A stretch of 64,000 bases of DNA from Calothrix parasitica NIES-267 (GTDB lineage Bacteria; Cyanobacteriota; Cyanobacteriia; Cyanobacteriales; Nostocaceae). The DNA lies in the NCBI RefSeq assembly GCF_002368095.1, contig NZ_AP018227.1, positions 1,783,359 to 1,847,358 on the forward strand, read 5' to 3'. The notes under the pieces were generated by a model that worked only from the letters and a program-made list of their open reading frames with translations, did no database searches and was not told where the DNA came from. A program made the position numbers and the translations under genes. This document shows positions 1 to 8,877 of this stretch, one piece after another (within the stretch, counting starts at the first letter, position 1; each line of letters opens with the position of its first letter).

Positions 1-377
1 ATATATCTAAAGTAGAATGCTATGCAGCACAACTTAACCAGGTTTTTCTCAATATATTATCTAATGCTATTGATGCGATAGAAGATAAATTAAAGGATAA
101 AGAAGAGATAACACCTACAATTCGCATTCGTACTGATATTCGTAAAAATAATCTTTTAGTCAGGATTGCTGATAATGGAATAGGAATTCCAGAAGATATT
201 CAAGCAAAAATATTTAACCCTTTCTTTACAACTAAACCTGTAGGTGAAGGAAAAGGCTTAGGACTATCAATAAGCTATCAAATTATAGTTAAAAAGCATA
301 ACGGAACTCTGAAATATAGAACTAATTATGGGAAAGGTACTGAATTTTGGATAGAAATTCCGATTCAAAATAATTAA
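1..377 (+). CDS. Sensor histidine kinase, C-terminal part (cut by window start)
   Basis: The open frame runs in from the left edge and ends at the TAA at 375-377. About 124 residues are visible and form the ATP-binding (HATPase_c) domain of a histidine kinase. The N box (QLNQVFLNILSNAIDAI), the G1 box (DNGIGI), the F box (FNPFFTTKP) and the G2 box (GKGLGLSI) appear in order. The protein should autophosphorylate a histidine and pass the phosphate to a response regulator. The sensor and dimerisation domains lie outside the window, so the signal cannot be named. No response regulator gene follows; the next gene is convergent. Confidence 0.9.
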   Translation, partial: ISKVECYAAQLNQVFLNILSNAIDAIEDKLKDKEEITPTIRIRTDIRKNNLLVRIADNGIGIPEDIQAKIFNPFFTTKPVGEGKGLGLSISYQIIVKKHNGTLKYRTNYGKGTEFWIEIPIQNN

Positions 378-408
378 AGGTTCATAATAATGATTCAAGC
401 CTTTTTTT
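375..408 (+). terminator. Possible weak terminator after the histidine kinase
   Basis: An AAAGG/CCTTT pairing starts at the kinase stop codon and is followed by a run of seven T (402-408). The stem is only 5 bp with a long loop, so this is a weak call that rests mainly on position and the T-run. Confidence 0.3.
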
Positions 409-435
409 CGGAGGACTTAAATCATTACTACAAAC

Positions 436-1386
436 TTAACTAAACTTCTGTTCTTTTTTGGCTTCTATATAAGCAGCATAAACGCCTTGAACGTTATACC
501 AATTCAAGAAAACCCGAGCTATTTCCAAAGCTAATTGCGGTTTCCCAGCTTTAATTAATCGTCTTAACAAAGGACTCATTGTTCGCTCGTTTAAAGTCCC
601 ATTCAATGAAAGAACACCCCAAAGCAAACGGTGTAACCAAGTCATTTGAATCATCATTTTTACATCCCAAGTTGGATGCTTTTGATAAAACAAAACCCCC
701 ATACGTCCCCGTTGGATTTCTTTATCAATTAAACTAGGAATTTGGTCTAAATCAAATGCTGGATGCCAATGATAACCTACAGCTTTCGGACATTTAATTA
801 ACTCTAAACCCAAATTTTTCAGCCTCACCCCTAATTCTAAATCTTCCCAACCATAAAGCTGAAAACTGGTGTCGAAGAGTCCAGCCTTCTCCAACCAATG
901 CTTAGGAATAGCTACGTTCCCCGTAGCAAAAAAAGCAGCAGAATAATCGGTTAATTTATACGGTTCCGATGTCGGATTATCAAAATTCGCGGTATTAATT
1001 ACCGCACCATAAGTAAAAAACCTGTCATTTCCTAACTTCTTCTGTCCATCAGTCAGCGCATCTGCATGAGCTTGCAGAAAATTTTCTGTAACTACTAAAT
1101 CGCTATCAATAAAAATAATTGTATCGCCTTTCGCTTTTTCCACACCTAAATTCCTTGCCGCAGCAGGTCCCATATGTTCCTGCTCGAAGGTTACAAGGTG
1201 GGGAAAATCTTCTTTATTGCTTTCTAACCACTCTAAAGTTCCGTCGGTGGAACCGTCATCCACTAAAACAATTTCGTAATCTGTCACCACACTTTCCTGG
1301 CTCAAACTTTGTACTTCCAAAGCTTTGAGACACTTCTCTAAAATCGGCTTGCGATTGTAAGTTGGAATAACAACACTAAAAAACAC
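436..1386 (-). CDS. Family 2 glycosyltransferase
   Basis: A 316-residue GT-A type glycosyltransferase. The N terminus (VVIPTYNRKPILEKCL) and DDGSTDGT are the nucleotide-sugar binding part of GT2 enzymes. IFIDSD near residue 93 is the metal-binding DxD equivalent, and GWEDLELGVRL near residue 180 carries the acidic ED pair usual for the catalytic base. It should transfer a sugar from an activated nucleotide to an unknown acceptor; no membrane segment is obvious, so it probably works on the cytoplasmic face. It stands alone, convergent with the upstream kinase, and is not next to the exopolysaccharide locus. The acceptor cannot be inferred. Confidence 0.88.
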   Translation of the reverse strand: MFFSVVIPTYNRKPILEKCLKALEVQSLSQESVVTDYEIVLVDDGSTDGTLEWLESNKEDFPHLVTFEQEHMGPAAARNLGVEKAKGDTIIFIDSDLVVTENFLQAHADALTDGQKKLGNDRFFTYGAVINTANFDNPTSEPYKLTDYSAAFFATGNVAIPKHWLEKAGLFDTSFQLYGWEDLELGVRLKNLGLELIKCPKAVGYHWHPAFDLDQIPSLIDKEIQRGRMGVLFYQKHPTWDVKMMIQMTWLHRLLWGVLSLNGTLNERTMSPLLRRLIKAGKPQLALEIARVFLNWYNVQGVYAAYIEAKKEQKFS

Positions 1387-1492
1387 AGTTTCACCCCCAG
1401 CAATATTCCCTTCACAATAGGACAGCTACAACTATACTGCTGTTCCTTAACTCACTGTGGCTACGGAAATTGTTATTTAATTGCTCTGTATT

Positions 1493-1525
1493 AAAAAAAC
1501 CTGGTTTTCGCATAAACCAAGTTTT
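1493..1525 (-). terminator. Rho-independent terminator of the 1556-1957 gene
   Basis: On the minus strand an 11-bp stem with one mismatch (AAACTTGGTTT / AAACCAGGTTT, 6-nt loop) is followed by a run of seven T. It lies about 30 bp past the stop codon of the minus-strand membrane protein, the expected position for its terminator. Confidence 0.7.
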
Positions 1526-1555
1526 CATTTTATTCTATGAATTAATTAAATTTCA

Positions 1556-1957
1556 CTACATTAGCGCAAAGTAATACATCACAGCAAAGTTAGCCAAAGG
1601 AATAATCATTAATAGAATGAACCAAGGATTTTTACCTAGCTTCTTAACCATATTTATGAAAGCAATTATTAGGTAAATAGCAGCTACAATATTTACAAAA
1701 GGAATGAAAAAGCCTATTATCCACCAAGGTGATTGATCTCCAAGTTCAAACATTGCCCAATTTTGCAGAAAAGGAACCCATGCAAACCAAGGCTTTGGAT
1801 AGTTTAGCTTTTGGAACATAACGTATAAGCAGTAAGAAGAGAATGCATAGGCTGCAAGCCCAATAATTAAGTTTAAGACTCCTGCACCACCAGAACCAGA
1901 GCTAGTTTGTGCTAACAGATACGTAAAACTCAAATCTGTATTTAGTAATGACATCAT
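1556..1957 (-). CDS. Small membrane protein, DUF5684-like
   Basis: A 133-residue integral membrane protein with about four hydrophobic segments (roughly residues 27-48, 77-98, 88-103 overlapping, 110-131). Aromatic and Trp/Pro-rich turns (YPKPWFAWVPFLQNW, KNPWFILL) are typical of the DUF5684 family, small membrane proteins found in many bacteria, sometimes near signal peptidases. The function of the family is not known. The start is the first ATG of the frame, and a second Met follows directly. A terminator-like hairpin follows the gene. The family assignment is from memory of the Trp/Pro pattern and is moderately sure. Confidence 0.65.
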   Translation of the reverse strand: MMSLLNTDLSFTYLLAQTSSGSGGAGVLNLIIGLAAYAFSSYCLYVMFQKLNYPKPWFAWVPFLQNWAMFELGDQSPWWIIGFFIPFVNIVAAIYLIIAFINMVKKLGKNPWFILLMIIPLANFAVMYYFALM

Positions 1958-2203
1958 TATCTTTTAATCCACACAATCAACACCAACCTGATTTTAATCT
2001 CAAGCTTGCTTATATGATTCCCTAAAACGTTCATTAAATAACACAACTAACATTACAATTCATGTATTTAGCTAATTTGATTTAGGCATTCACGAACGTA
2101 ATTAATAATAGATGAGCAATTTTACTTAAGTTGGTAAATATTAAAGCTATTTTTATCTGAAACATAATATGCGTAATTTTACGCTTTCAGCAATATTATT
2201 AGT

Positions 2204-2260
2204 AATAATACAGAAGCCCAGTTTCTTTAGTTTCTTTATAAACTGGGCTTCTGTATTATT
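2204..2260. repeat. Perfect 21-bp inverted repeat (hairpin)
   Basis: Two 21-nt arms (2204-2224 and 2240-2260) are exact reverse complements, core CAGAAGCCCAGTTT, with a 15-nt loop. On the plus strand it is followed by TTTTTT. It could terminate transcripts from either side, although no plus-strand gene ends just before it. The arm resembles the AGAAACCCGGTTT-type hairpins elsewhere in this window. The rest of 1958-2317 is AT-rich and shows no gene. Confidence 0.75.
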
Positions 2261-2317
2261 TTTTCAAAACTCCTTTACGACAATTTCTACGCAAAACTAA
2301 ACTTGCTCCTAATACTC

Positions 2318-2578
2318 CTATGGATAATCTAAAAGCACTTGTTGATTAAATAATTTATTAGCGCTGTCACCAAAATATATATCGGAATTTACTTCTGGGT
2401 TCGCTACTCCTAATTGAGTACGCCGATTGATGAGAGACTGCGGTGAATTTTCTAAACCTATAATGTTAGGATTTGCGTTGAACTGAAGCTTTTGATTTAC
2501 AGGTATTATATTTCCGTTTTTAGTAATAGTTTCTTGAGATACTAATTTTCTAAAAGTATTACTTTCAAATTGAGACAA
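2318..2578 (-). CDS. Hypothetical protein, possibly the remnant of a longer gene
   Basis: An 86-residue frame that begins only with TTG. The same frame is open a further 17 codons upstream to a TAG near 2630, with no ATG and no ribosome binding site. The translated sequence is polar and Asn/Gln-rich with no recognisable domain, signal peptide or membrane segment. Lack of a proper start and continuation of protein-like sequence upstream suggest the 3' end of a decayed larger gene, but chance is not excluded. No function is proposed. Confidence 0.3.
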   Translation of the reverse strand: MSQFESNTFRKLVSQETITKNGNIIPVNQKLQFNANPNIIGLENSPQSLINRRTQLGVANPEVNSDIYFGDSANKLFNQQVLLDYP

Positions 2579-2708
2579 GCCGAAGGCAGGATTACTATCT
2601 TGATAAATACCTGAAATATTAGCAGTGAAAAATCCCTATAATTTCACAGAGATACAGTGTAAATACTTAATTTGTTTCTCGAATTAAATGAATTATGTTT
2701 TATCAAAT

Positions 2709-2836
2709 CAGGACTTACGCAACGAAGATTTGTCATTGCGACCGGAACGTAGTGTAGGGAAGCAATCGCAGCATTTAGGGAGATTACTTCGCTTCGCTCG
2801 TAATGACCTAATTTCGTGGCTTTTGCGTAAGTCCTG
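2709..2836. repeat. MITE-like element R1 (GGACTTACGCAA ends), copy 1
   Basis: A 128-bp element with perfect 14-bp terminal inverted repeats, CAGGACTTACGCAA at 2709-2722 and its complement at 2823-2836. Inside, 2732-2807 carries another palindromic repeat that begins GTCATTGCGA and ends CTCGTAATGAC (R4 here). It has no coding capacity for a transposase. Related copies lie at 8702-8765, 10572-10728 and 10841-10963. The rest of 2579-3246 is AT-rich and should hold the argG promoter; no gene is seen. Confidence 0.75.
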
Positions 2837-3246
2837 CAAATTTAGGATTTACGTATCACGTCAAAATCCTAGGTCACTCAAATCACTATTCTCAACAAGA
2901 GCGGGAAACTCCTAAGCTGCTTCCCAGGTTCAAACTGGGGACTACGATTGTCCGGTTTTCGATTATTGCGACTGGTGTAAGATATCAGAAGTCATCAAAT
3001 TATGATTTTTGATGCAATTCAAATTAATACTAATTTAATTAATATTAGTCACAAATAATACCTAACATCATTGATATTTAGTCCATAAACACTGCGTTTA
3101 TGCTGAATATTTTAGTTACAACAATACTGACATCAGTATATATACAATCTGTAGAAAATACTTAACTAGTATAAATACCGAAGAGAATATACCTATATTA
3201 ATTAGATAATAGATATTCGTCGTTTTGCAGCATCGAGAAATAATCA

Positions 3247-4449
3247 ATGGGTCGCGCGAAAAAGGTTGTCTTAGCATATTCTGGTGGAGTAGATACATCG
3301 GTATGTATTCCCTACCTCAAACAAGAGTGGGGAGTAGAAGAAGTTATTACTCTTGCAGCAGATTTAGGTCAAGGTGAAGAATTAGAACCAGTTCGTGAGA
3401 AAGCTCTCAAATCTGGTGCAACTGAATCATTAGTAGTGAATGTTCAAGAAAGCTTTATTAAAGATTACGCTTTCCCAGCTATCCAAGCTAATGCTATCTA
3501 TGAAAATCGCTATCCTTTGGCAACTGCTTTAGCACGTCCGTTAATTGCCAAAGCTTTAGTAGAAGCTGCTCAGAAATACGAAGCTGATGCAGTTGCACAT
3601 GGTTGTACTGGCAAAGGTAATGACCAAGTTCGTTTCGATGTGGCTGTTACGGCTATGAATCCTGACCTCAAAATTCTTGCACCAGCAAGGGAGTGGGGTA
3701 TGAGTCGAGAGGAAACTATTGCTTATGGGGAACGCTTTGGTATTCCTTCACCGGTTAAAAAATCTTCCCCTTATAGTATTGACAAAAATCTCCTCGGTAG
3801 GAGCATTGAAGCTGGGGTTTTAGAAGACCCATCTCAAGAACCTCCAGAAGAAGTTTACGAGATGACAAAGGCTATAGTAGATACTCCAAACGAACCGGAG
3901 TATATCGAAATTGGTTTTGTCAAAGGTATTCCCGCTACTCTCAATGGTGAATCCAAAAATCCAATTGAACTGATTTCCAAACTCAATCAATTGGTCGGAA
4001 ACCACGGGGTAGGACGTATTGACATGATAGAAAACCGTTTGGTGGGTATCAAATCGCGGGAAATCTATGAGTCTCCGGCAATGGTGGCATTAATTCAAGC
4101 ACATCGCGATTTGGAAAGTTTAACTTTAACGGGTGATGTGACCCAATACAAACGGGGTATCGAAGAAACTTACAGTCAATTAATTTACAACGGCTTATGG
4201 TTTAGTCCGCTCAAAGCTGCACTTGACGCTTTTATTCAACAGACACAAGAGCGAGTTTCTGGAACTGTGCGAATGAAGCTTTTCAAAGGTAACGCTACCA
4301 TTGTTGGTCGTCGTTCTGATAACTCACTTTACAATCCTGAAATGGCAACTTATGGTGCAGAAGACCGATTTGACCATAAAGCTGCTGAAGGGTTTATTTA
4401 TATTTGGGGGATGCCAACTCGCATTTGGGCAGGACAGAATAATTCGTAA
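3247..4449 (+). CDS. argG: Argininosuccinate synthase
   Basis: A 400-residue enzyme of full family length. It joins citrulline and aspartate with ATP to form argininosuccinate, the penultimate step of arginine biosynthesis, in the cytoplasm. The N-terminal [10 protein letters not shown] is the PP-loop of N-type ATP pyrophosphatases. The citrulline/aspartate contact region around [14 protein letters not shown] (about residue 118) and the C-terminal oligomerisation part ([22 protein letters not shown]) are intact. The start is ATG at 3247, the first Met before the PP-loop. It is a single-gene unit, ending in a hairpin, with a convergent DedA gene beyond. Confidence 0.97.
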   Translation: MGRAKKVVLAYSGGVDTSVCIPYLKQEWGVEEVITLAADLGQGEELEPVREKALKSGATESLVVNVQESFIKDYAFPAIQANAIYENRYPLATALARPLIAKALVEAAQKYEADAVAHGCTGKGNDQVRFDVAVTAMNPDLKILAPAREWGMSREETIAYGERFGIPSPVKKSSPYSIDKNLLGRSIEAGVLEDPSQEPPEEVYEMTKAIVDTPNEPEYIEIGFVKGIPATLNGESKNPIELISKLNQLVGNHGVGRIDMIENRLVGIKSREIYESPAMVALIQAHRDLESLTLTGDVTQYKRGIEETYSQLIYNGLWFSPLKAALDAFIQQTQERVSGTVRMKLFKGNATIVGRRSDNSLYNPEMATYGAEDRFDHKAAEGFIYIWGMPTRIWAGQNNS

Positions 4450-4464
4450 TTCCTAATTACAAAA

Positions 4465-4496
4465 ATGTAGAGACGTAAAATTTCACGTCTCTACAT
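4465..4496. terminator. Hairpin between argG and the DedA gene
   Basis: A perfect 12-bp stem (ATGTAGAGACGT at 4465-4476, complement at 4485-4496) with an 8-nt loop, 15 bp after the argG stop and between convergent genes. GTAGAGACG is a common dispersed repeat core in filamentous cyanobacteria, so this may be a repeat serving as a terminator. There is no long T-run. A short GAGACGTAAAAT fragment also occurs near 12843 and 20341. Confidence 0.55.
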
Positions 4497-4568
4497 CTGT
4501 AGGATGATGCAAAAGCATAATGCAAAATATCTATATATGCTGCTCTGTCGCTAATTCAAAACCCTATC

Positions 4569-5201
4569 CTATTCCTCACTGACTGCCTCTTCAACTTTAC
4601 GAGACTCTAGCCATAAATATGTAGCTATCAAAGCCACAAGAATCAGCAGTGCAAAAACAGTAAACTGACCTACCCACTGAACTAACTGTTCTAGAGAAAC
4701 TACCTTTCCTGCGAAAAAAGCCAAGGAAACCATAGCACTAGCCCAAGCACCAGCACCTAAAAAGTTGTATAACATGAATTTTGCAAAAGGCATTTCGGCT
4801 ATACCAGCTAATGGTGCCGCAAAAATCCGTAATAAAGCAAAGAATCTACCAAAGAATACGGCTTTAGCAGCATTTTCACCAAATTTGTCTTTTAAGTCCA
4901 AAACTTTGACTTCAGAAATCCTTAGCAGGCTTGCCAGACGCATTAGTAATGACCAGCCACCAATTCGACCAATCCAGTAGCCACAGGTTCCACCAATAGC
5001 AGCACCTGCTGCTGCGTCACCCACAACGAACCAATAATTGAGTTCATTGTTACCCGCTAAAAATCCACCTACCAAAGTTACTGTTTCACCAGGAAGGGGA
5101 ATACCTAAGTTTTCTAATAAAATTCCTACAAAAATTGCCCAGTAGCCGTATTGATGAGCAATTTCCTGAATATTCTCCAATGATATGAAATCGAGAGACA
5201 T
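4569..5201 (-). CDS. DedA family membrane protein
   Basis: A 210-residue DedA/SNARE-associated (VTT) family protein. The family is implicated in lipid-carrier and phospholipid translocation and in membrane homeostasis. GYWAIFVGILLENLGIPLPGETVTLVGGFLAG (residues 19-50) is the family signature with the acidic and Pro residues of the first re-entrant loop, and FFGRFFALLRIFAAPLAGIAEM (about 117-138) is the second conserved loop with its Gly-Arg-Phe motif. About four to five membrane segments are visible. It is a single-gene unit convergent with argG. The exact substrate cannot be inferred. Confidence 0.9.
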   Translation of the reverse strand: MSLDFISLENIQEIAHQYGYWAIFVGILLENLGIPLPGETVTLVGGFLAGNNELNYWFVVGDAAAGAAIGGTCGYWIGRIGGWSLLMRLASLLRISEVKVLDLKDKFGENAAKAVFFGRFFALLRIFAAPLAGIAEMPFAKFMLYNFLGAGAWASAMVSLAFFAGKVVSLEQLVQWVGQFTVFALLILVALIATYLWLESRKVEEAVSEE

Positions 5202-5816
5202 CCAGCCTAAACCTATTTATATAATTTTACATTTCTACATATTGACTCTTTTTTACGTAAGGTGTCAATGAACTCAGTAATTCCGAAACTTTATCCAATG
5301 TCTACACAAATCCACATGTTCTTTATCAAACATTTACTGTAATTACATGGTAAATGTTGATACCAAACTGCTTGGTTATAATTACATTAAATATTCATTT
5401 TAGATTTCAAGTACAGTACTATTGGTAGAATAGTTTTAGCAAAAATAATTTATCTATATTTATTATTTAATCGTATAAAATCAAACTATTGAATCAATTT
5501 TATGTTTACCACAACCTCACAATTACTAACATCCATGACAGTAAATTTATGAAAAATTCATAAAACTCTGAGAGAATTATAAAAGTTATGTAAAAGAAGC
5601 GGTTGCTACGGAAAAAGCAAATCGCTTATGCCTATACTGAAAATTGTTTGGACAAATTATACGGCATAAATACCGACTGAGTTTGTCTCAATTGTACTAG
5701 CCTTCAAACCCTATTTAATAAGTAGGTAAATGCGGTAAGTTTCCAGTTGAGAGGGAAGTGGTATTTGTGTCTGTTTTTTGTTTTTTCCTAAGTATTTCAA
5801 CTATCCGGCTAAATTT
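5202..5816. other. AT-rich spacer without a gene
   Basis: This spacer separates the divergent DedA and STAS genes. It is strongly AT-rich, with scattered TATAAT-like strings but no well-spaced promoter that can be named, no tRNA and no protein-like frame. It presumably holds promoters for both genes. Confidence 0.4.
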
Positions 5817-6143
5817 ATGACTTTCACAAAAGAACGTCAAGTTACTTTGTTCAAGCCCGAAGGACGCATGGACTTGCAGGGCGGAAATGCTTTGAGCGAG
5901 CAGATTTCTTCGATAGTACCTAATTCCGAACAGCTTTGGGTTATAGACTTAGCTAAAGTGGATTTTATGGACAGTTCTGGTTTAGTTAGCTTGGTTAAGG
6001 GACTTAAAACAGCACGTCAATATAGTTGCCGTTTAGTTCTTTGCAGCGTTGCAGCCCCTGTTCGGTTGGTTTTGGAACTTACTCATTTAGATTCTGTTTT
6101 CACAATTTATAACAATTACGAAGACGTTCTAAGTATCTATTAA
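5817..6143 (+). CDS. STAS-domain protein (anti-sigma factor antagonist type)
   Basis: A 108-residue single STAS domain, the size of SpoIIAA/RsbV. The central WVIDLAKVDFMDSSGLVSLV (residues 41-60) contains the DSSG motif whose serine (53/54) is phosphorylated in this family to control binding to a kinase or anti-sigma partner. The frame can be read 13 codons further upstream from a non-ATG codon, but the ATG at 5817 places the N terminus where STAS domains begin and is preferred. No anti-sigma kinase or PP2C phosphatase gene is adjacent, so the partner is unknown. Confidence 0.85.
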   Translation: MTFTKERQVTLFKPEGRMDLQGGNALSEQISSIVPNSEQLWVIDLAKVDFMDSSGLVSLVKGLKTARQYSCRLVLCSVAAPVRLVLELTHLDSVFTIYNNYEDVLSIY

Positions 6144-6772
6144 AAATAAAAGTCTGGCTTTAGCAGGGTAACATCCCATCTGTATGTTGAAGTTTAGTCT
6201 TGATTGCAGTAGATAATTGAAAAACTAACCAACATTCAGCCTTCGAGTTGGATGTTTTAACACTTTTTTCTTGCTAATCTCTGTCAACCGCTATGCAAAT
6301 TCACTGCTGTATTTAAACAAAATTCAATCAACGATTACCAGCAACTAGCTTGGGAGAGTTGTTGAGAATAGCAAAGCTATTCTTATAGCAAATGTAAGCA
6401 ATGGAAGAATTTACCTGGAGAGGTGAAACTAGAAAATTCTGGATTTTCTCATCACTATTCCTGAGTAATTCTTCATTTTCTTCCACTTATCAACTTTTAT
6501 TGATTATTTAGGAGTTTTTAAAAGAGGGCTTTTTTACTCCCGTATATTCAAACCATTTTAATCGCTGAGAACCTTTAAGGCTTAATTCAACTTTAGGTTC
6601 TGGGCTGCTAACCTTATTACTGATTATCCTTAAGGTCAATTATAAATAGAATAGACATTTTAGATAGCACCCATGATTTTATTGTCAAAGAACGAACATA
6701 AGAAAGCTATTTGGCTTTAATGAGTTTAAATCGTTCTACTGGTTATAAATTATCTATTAAATTATAAAATGG
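6144..6772. other. Gene-free spacer of about 630 bp
   Basis: Between the convergent ends of the STAS gene and the coiled-coil gene. It shows no protein-like frame, no tRNA and no strong hairpin with a T-run. A non-coding RNA cannot be excluded from sequence alone. Confidence 0.4.
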
Positions 6773-7330
6773 CTAAGTATTGGGCACGGCAGAAATATTG
6801 CCTGGTGGACTAGACTGAGGGAATGAAGGTAAATCAATACCGCTGTGAGAAGCCGTGCGGGACTTCAAAGCCAAACGGTAACTTACACTTTGCAATTCCG
6901 CTTGCAATTGACGGTTTTCTTGTTGTAATAATGCTACTTTTTCCCTAACCGGTGCCATCCGTTCCTCGAACTTTTGACGATAAATTTGAGGCAATTCTTG
7001 TACTACTTGTTCTAACATTCTGCTGCGGTCAGTTAATTCCTGAACCGACTGACGCAATTGATAAATTTCGCTATCGCGAGTACTGATTTGCTCTTGGTAA
7101 AAGCTTACCTGTTCTTCTACTGCTTGCAATTGTTCTCGTAACGCATTTAATTCATTTTGATGACGTTCAGAAACTTCTGGTTGAGGCATAAAATCAGTAT
7201 TACCCTTTACCAGTCGGAACAGTTCCTGAGACAACTGCTGCACTAATTGGTCTCGAAGCTGCAATTCTTGGCGCAACTTCGAGACTTCGGTAGAGAGAGC
7301 TTGAATGGTGGAGTTATCTGTTTGGCTCAC
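6773..7330 (-). CDS. Coiled-coil protein of unknown function
   Basis: A 185-residue soluble protein. Residues 8-150 are almost continuously heptad-patterned and rich in Gln, Glu, Leu and Arg (ALSTEVSKLRQELQLRDQL, LREQLQAVEEQVSFYQEQ, LLQQENRQLQAELQ), predicting a long coiled coil broken near residue 45. The C-terminal 30 residues are Pro/Ser-rich and probably disordered. There is no signal peptide, membrane segment or catalytic motif. Such proteins usually act as scaffolds or in division and cytoskeleton, but nothing here tells which. The start is ATG at 7330. It is a single-gene unit. Confidence 0.7.
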   Translation of the reverse strand: MSQTDNSTIQALSTEVSKLRQELQLRDQLVQQLSQELFRLVKGNTDFMPQPEVSERHQNELNALREQLQAVEEQVSFYQEQISTRDSEIYQLRQSVQELTDRSRMLEQVVQELPQIYRQKFEERMAPVREKVALLQQENRQLQAELQSVSYRLALKSRTASHSGIDLPSFPQSSPPGNISAVPNT

Positions 7331-7527
7331 AGTGTCTTACAATTTACTTAAATAAATATTTTCCACTCTTTGAGGTAAGTATTTGTTAATGTAACATTCT
7401 TAGCGCTAATGGCAAGGGTAAAAGAAGTATATTTTTTTTACTTTTTTTAAAGATTAATTTGTCTGGGCTGTTCTGCACTATATTTATTTCTCGCTAAATT
7501 TTTTATCAACTTGTTTATAAGGTAGAA

Positions 7528-7575
7528 GAAACCGGGCTTTTATGTTTGAAATCTGATGCTTCAAAACCCGGTTTC
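7528..7575. repeat. GAAACCGGG/CCCGGTTTC inverted repeat
   Basis: Arms at 7528-7536 and 7567-7575 pair over 9 bp around a 30-nt loop. The same AAACCCGGTTT core forms the tighter hairpin at 42574-42610. It is probably a dispersed palindromic repeat of this genome rather than a terminator, as the loop is long. Confidence 0.45.
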
Positions 7576-7628
7576 CCCTGAATGAGGTAACGAAAATTAA
7601 GTAGGTGGGTGAAAAAAATTATAACTAC

Positions 7629-7695
7629 GTCATTGCGAACGGAACGTTAGTGCAACGTCTCCCGGAGGGAGATAGTGGAGTGAAGCAATCGCAAG
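7629..7695. repeat. R4 repeat fragment (GTCATTGCGA...GCAATCGCA)
   Basis: The stretch starts GTCATTGCGAACGGAACG and ends GAAGCAATCGCAAG. It matches the unit inside the R1 element at 2732-2807 and the copy at 13055-13126. It is non-coding and rich in CGAAGCG-like palindromes. Confidence 0.6.
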
Positions 7696-7808
7696 GTTTT
7701 CAGAGATTTTACATTCCTTTACATAGTTTGGTTTATTCCCGCCTAGCTACTTACCTACTTATTGATTTATAATTACGGATTGAATTATTCACTCCTAATC
7801 CAAAACCC

Positions 7809-7951
7809 GGCGTTGCTGAATTGAGGTATGAATTTATTTTTACTCATCAGAGTTAGCCCCCTAAATCCCCCAATTATGGGGGACTTGAAGTTACATTTAT
7901 CCCCCACAATCGGGGGTTGGGGGGCTATTCATACTTTTAATCAGCAACGCC
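7809..7951. repeat. MITE-like element R3 (GGCGTTGCTGA ends), copy 1
   Basis: A 143-bp element with 11-bp terminal inverted repeats GGCGTTGCTGA (7809-7819) and TCAGCAACGCC (7941-7951). Internal arms CCCCCTAAATCCCCC and its near complement form a long GC-rich hairpin. A second full copy is at 57014-57155 and a half copy at 22294-22364. There is no transposase frame. The rest of 7331-8000 holds other repeats and no gene. Confidence 0.75.
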
Positions 7952-8000
7952 CAAAACCCAATCTAAAATCTTCAATTTTCTGGGTGATGTCAAAAGAAAA

Positions 8001-8348
8001 TTATCTCTCTTGAGCTATTGCAGCAGCCGATACTTCTTCTGTAGCTGTTTGTGGTTCTGCTAAATCTTGCTTGATGGTCAAATAGCGAATTACTTCTTCA
8101 CTCAAGCGCATAGCACGTTCCATTGGAGCAATAGTACTACCAATAGCAGTGTAGTTCATCTGAATGTAGACTCCATCCCGATGCCTATTAATCTCGTAAG
8201 CTAAACGACGCTTACCACGATTTTGAATTTGGACATCTTCAGCACCATTTTCTTTAATGATGTTCTCGTACTTGGCAATATTTTGCTCCACTTGCTCTTC
8301 TATTAAGTCAGGACGCAAAATGTACATTGTCTCGTAATTTGTAGCCAT
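8001..8348 (-). CDS. rpsF: 30S ribosomal protein S6
   Basis: A 115-residue ribosomal protein S6, which binds 16S rRNA as a heterodimer with S18 in the platform of the small subunit. [18 protein letters not shown] at the N terminus and the RNA-facing strands ([20 protein letters not shown], residues about 44-63) are characteristic. The frame is open further upstream, but ATG at 8348 is chosen because it begins MATNYETMY as in the family and is preceded on the minus strand by AAGGAG at good spacing. No rpsR or ssb gene is next to it, unlike in many bacteria. Confidence 0.95.
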   Translation of the reverse strand: MATNYETMYILRPDLIEEQVEQNIAKYENIIKENGAEDVQIQNRGKRRLAYEINRHRDGVYIQMNYTAIGSTIAPMERAMRLSEEVIRYLTIKQDLAEPQTATEEVSAAAIAQER

Positions 8349-8877
8349 CGGTTTTAATCTCCTTGTGGACGTTTGGCTGCTAATATCAGAAAAATGTTCG
8401 CCAACTTTTTGATTGCGATAATCAAACAAGCAAACATTTTAGGCAGCAAGGATTTATAATCTTACCAGTTTTTGATTTTAATTGACGAAACTTGAAAAAT
8501 CTGCTTTGTTTTTGAGTTGCAGACTCTGAGTTCCCAAATAAGTTAATTACGTTAATCAGAAATATGCTTATTATCTTTTCTACAAACAGAAACTGGTACC
8601 AAATTATGCTAATGTAATATATTTATCTCAAAGCACACTCATGAAAAAGCGGTTGGACTTAGGCTAATAATCTGAATCTACCAGTTAAAGTAAAGTTTAT
8701 AAGAATTACGCAAAGCCACCCTTAATTTGGAAAATATTATTTTCTGTTGTCACTGCGTAAGTTCTGGTTTAATCACCTATTCCAGCCAAAATAAGCTATT
8801 GATGTAGGTTTACTTTTTCGTAAACAATCACCGAAGCGCGTAAATAAAAGATATTTACAAGGAATTAATCTAATACT
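8349..8877. other. Divergent spacer with a decayed R1 element
   Basis: The spacer between rpsF and the FAH-family gene. At 8702-8765 the ends AGAATTACGCAAAG and CACTGCGTAAGTTCT are degenerate forms of the R1 terminal repeats, leaving a 64-bp remnant. No gene is seen. Confidence 0.45.

Noticed and set aside
2688-2915. Plus-strand frame of 75 codons
   Set aside because: It spans the R1 element with the nested R4 unit; sequence is repeat, not coding.
5778-5816. Upstream extension of the STAS gene
   Set aside because: It requires a non-ATG start and adds 13 residues before the point where STAS domains normally begin.
7828-8013. Plus-strand frame of 61 codons
   Set aside because: It lies almost entirely inside the R3 element and its palindromic arms; no ribosome binding site.
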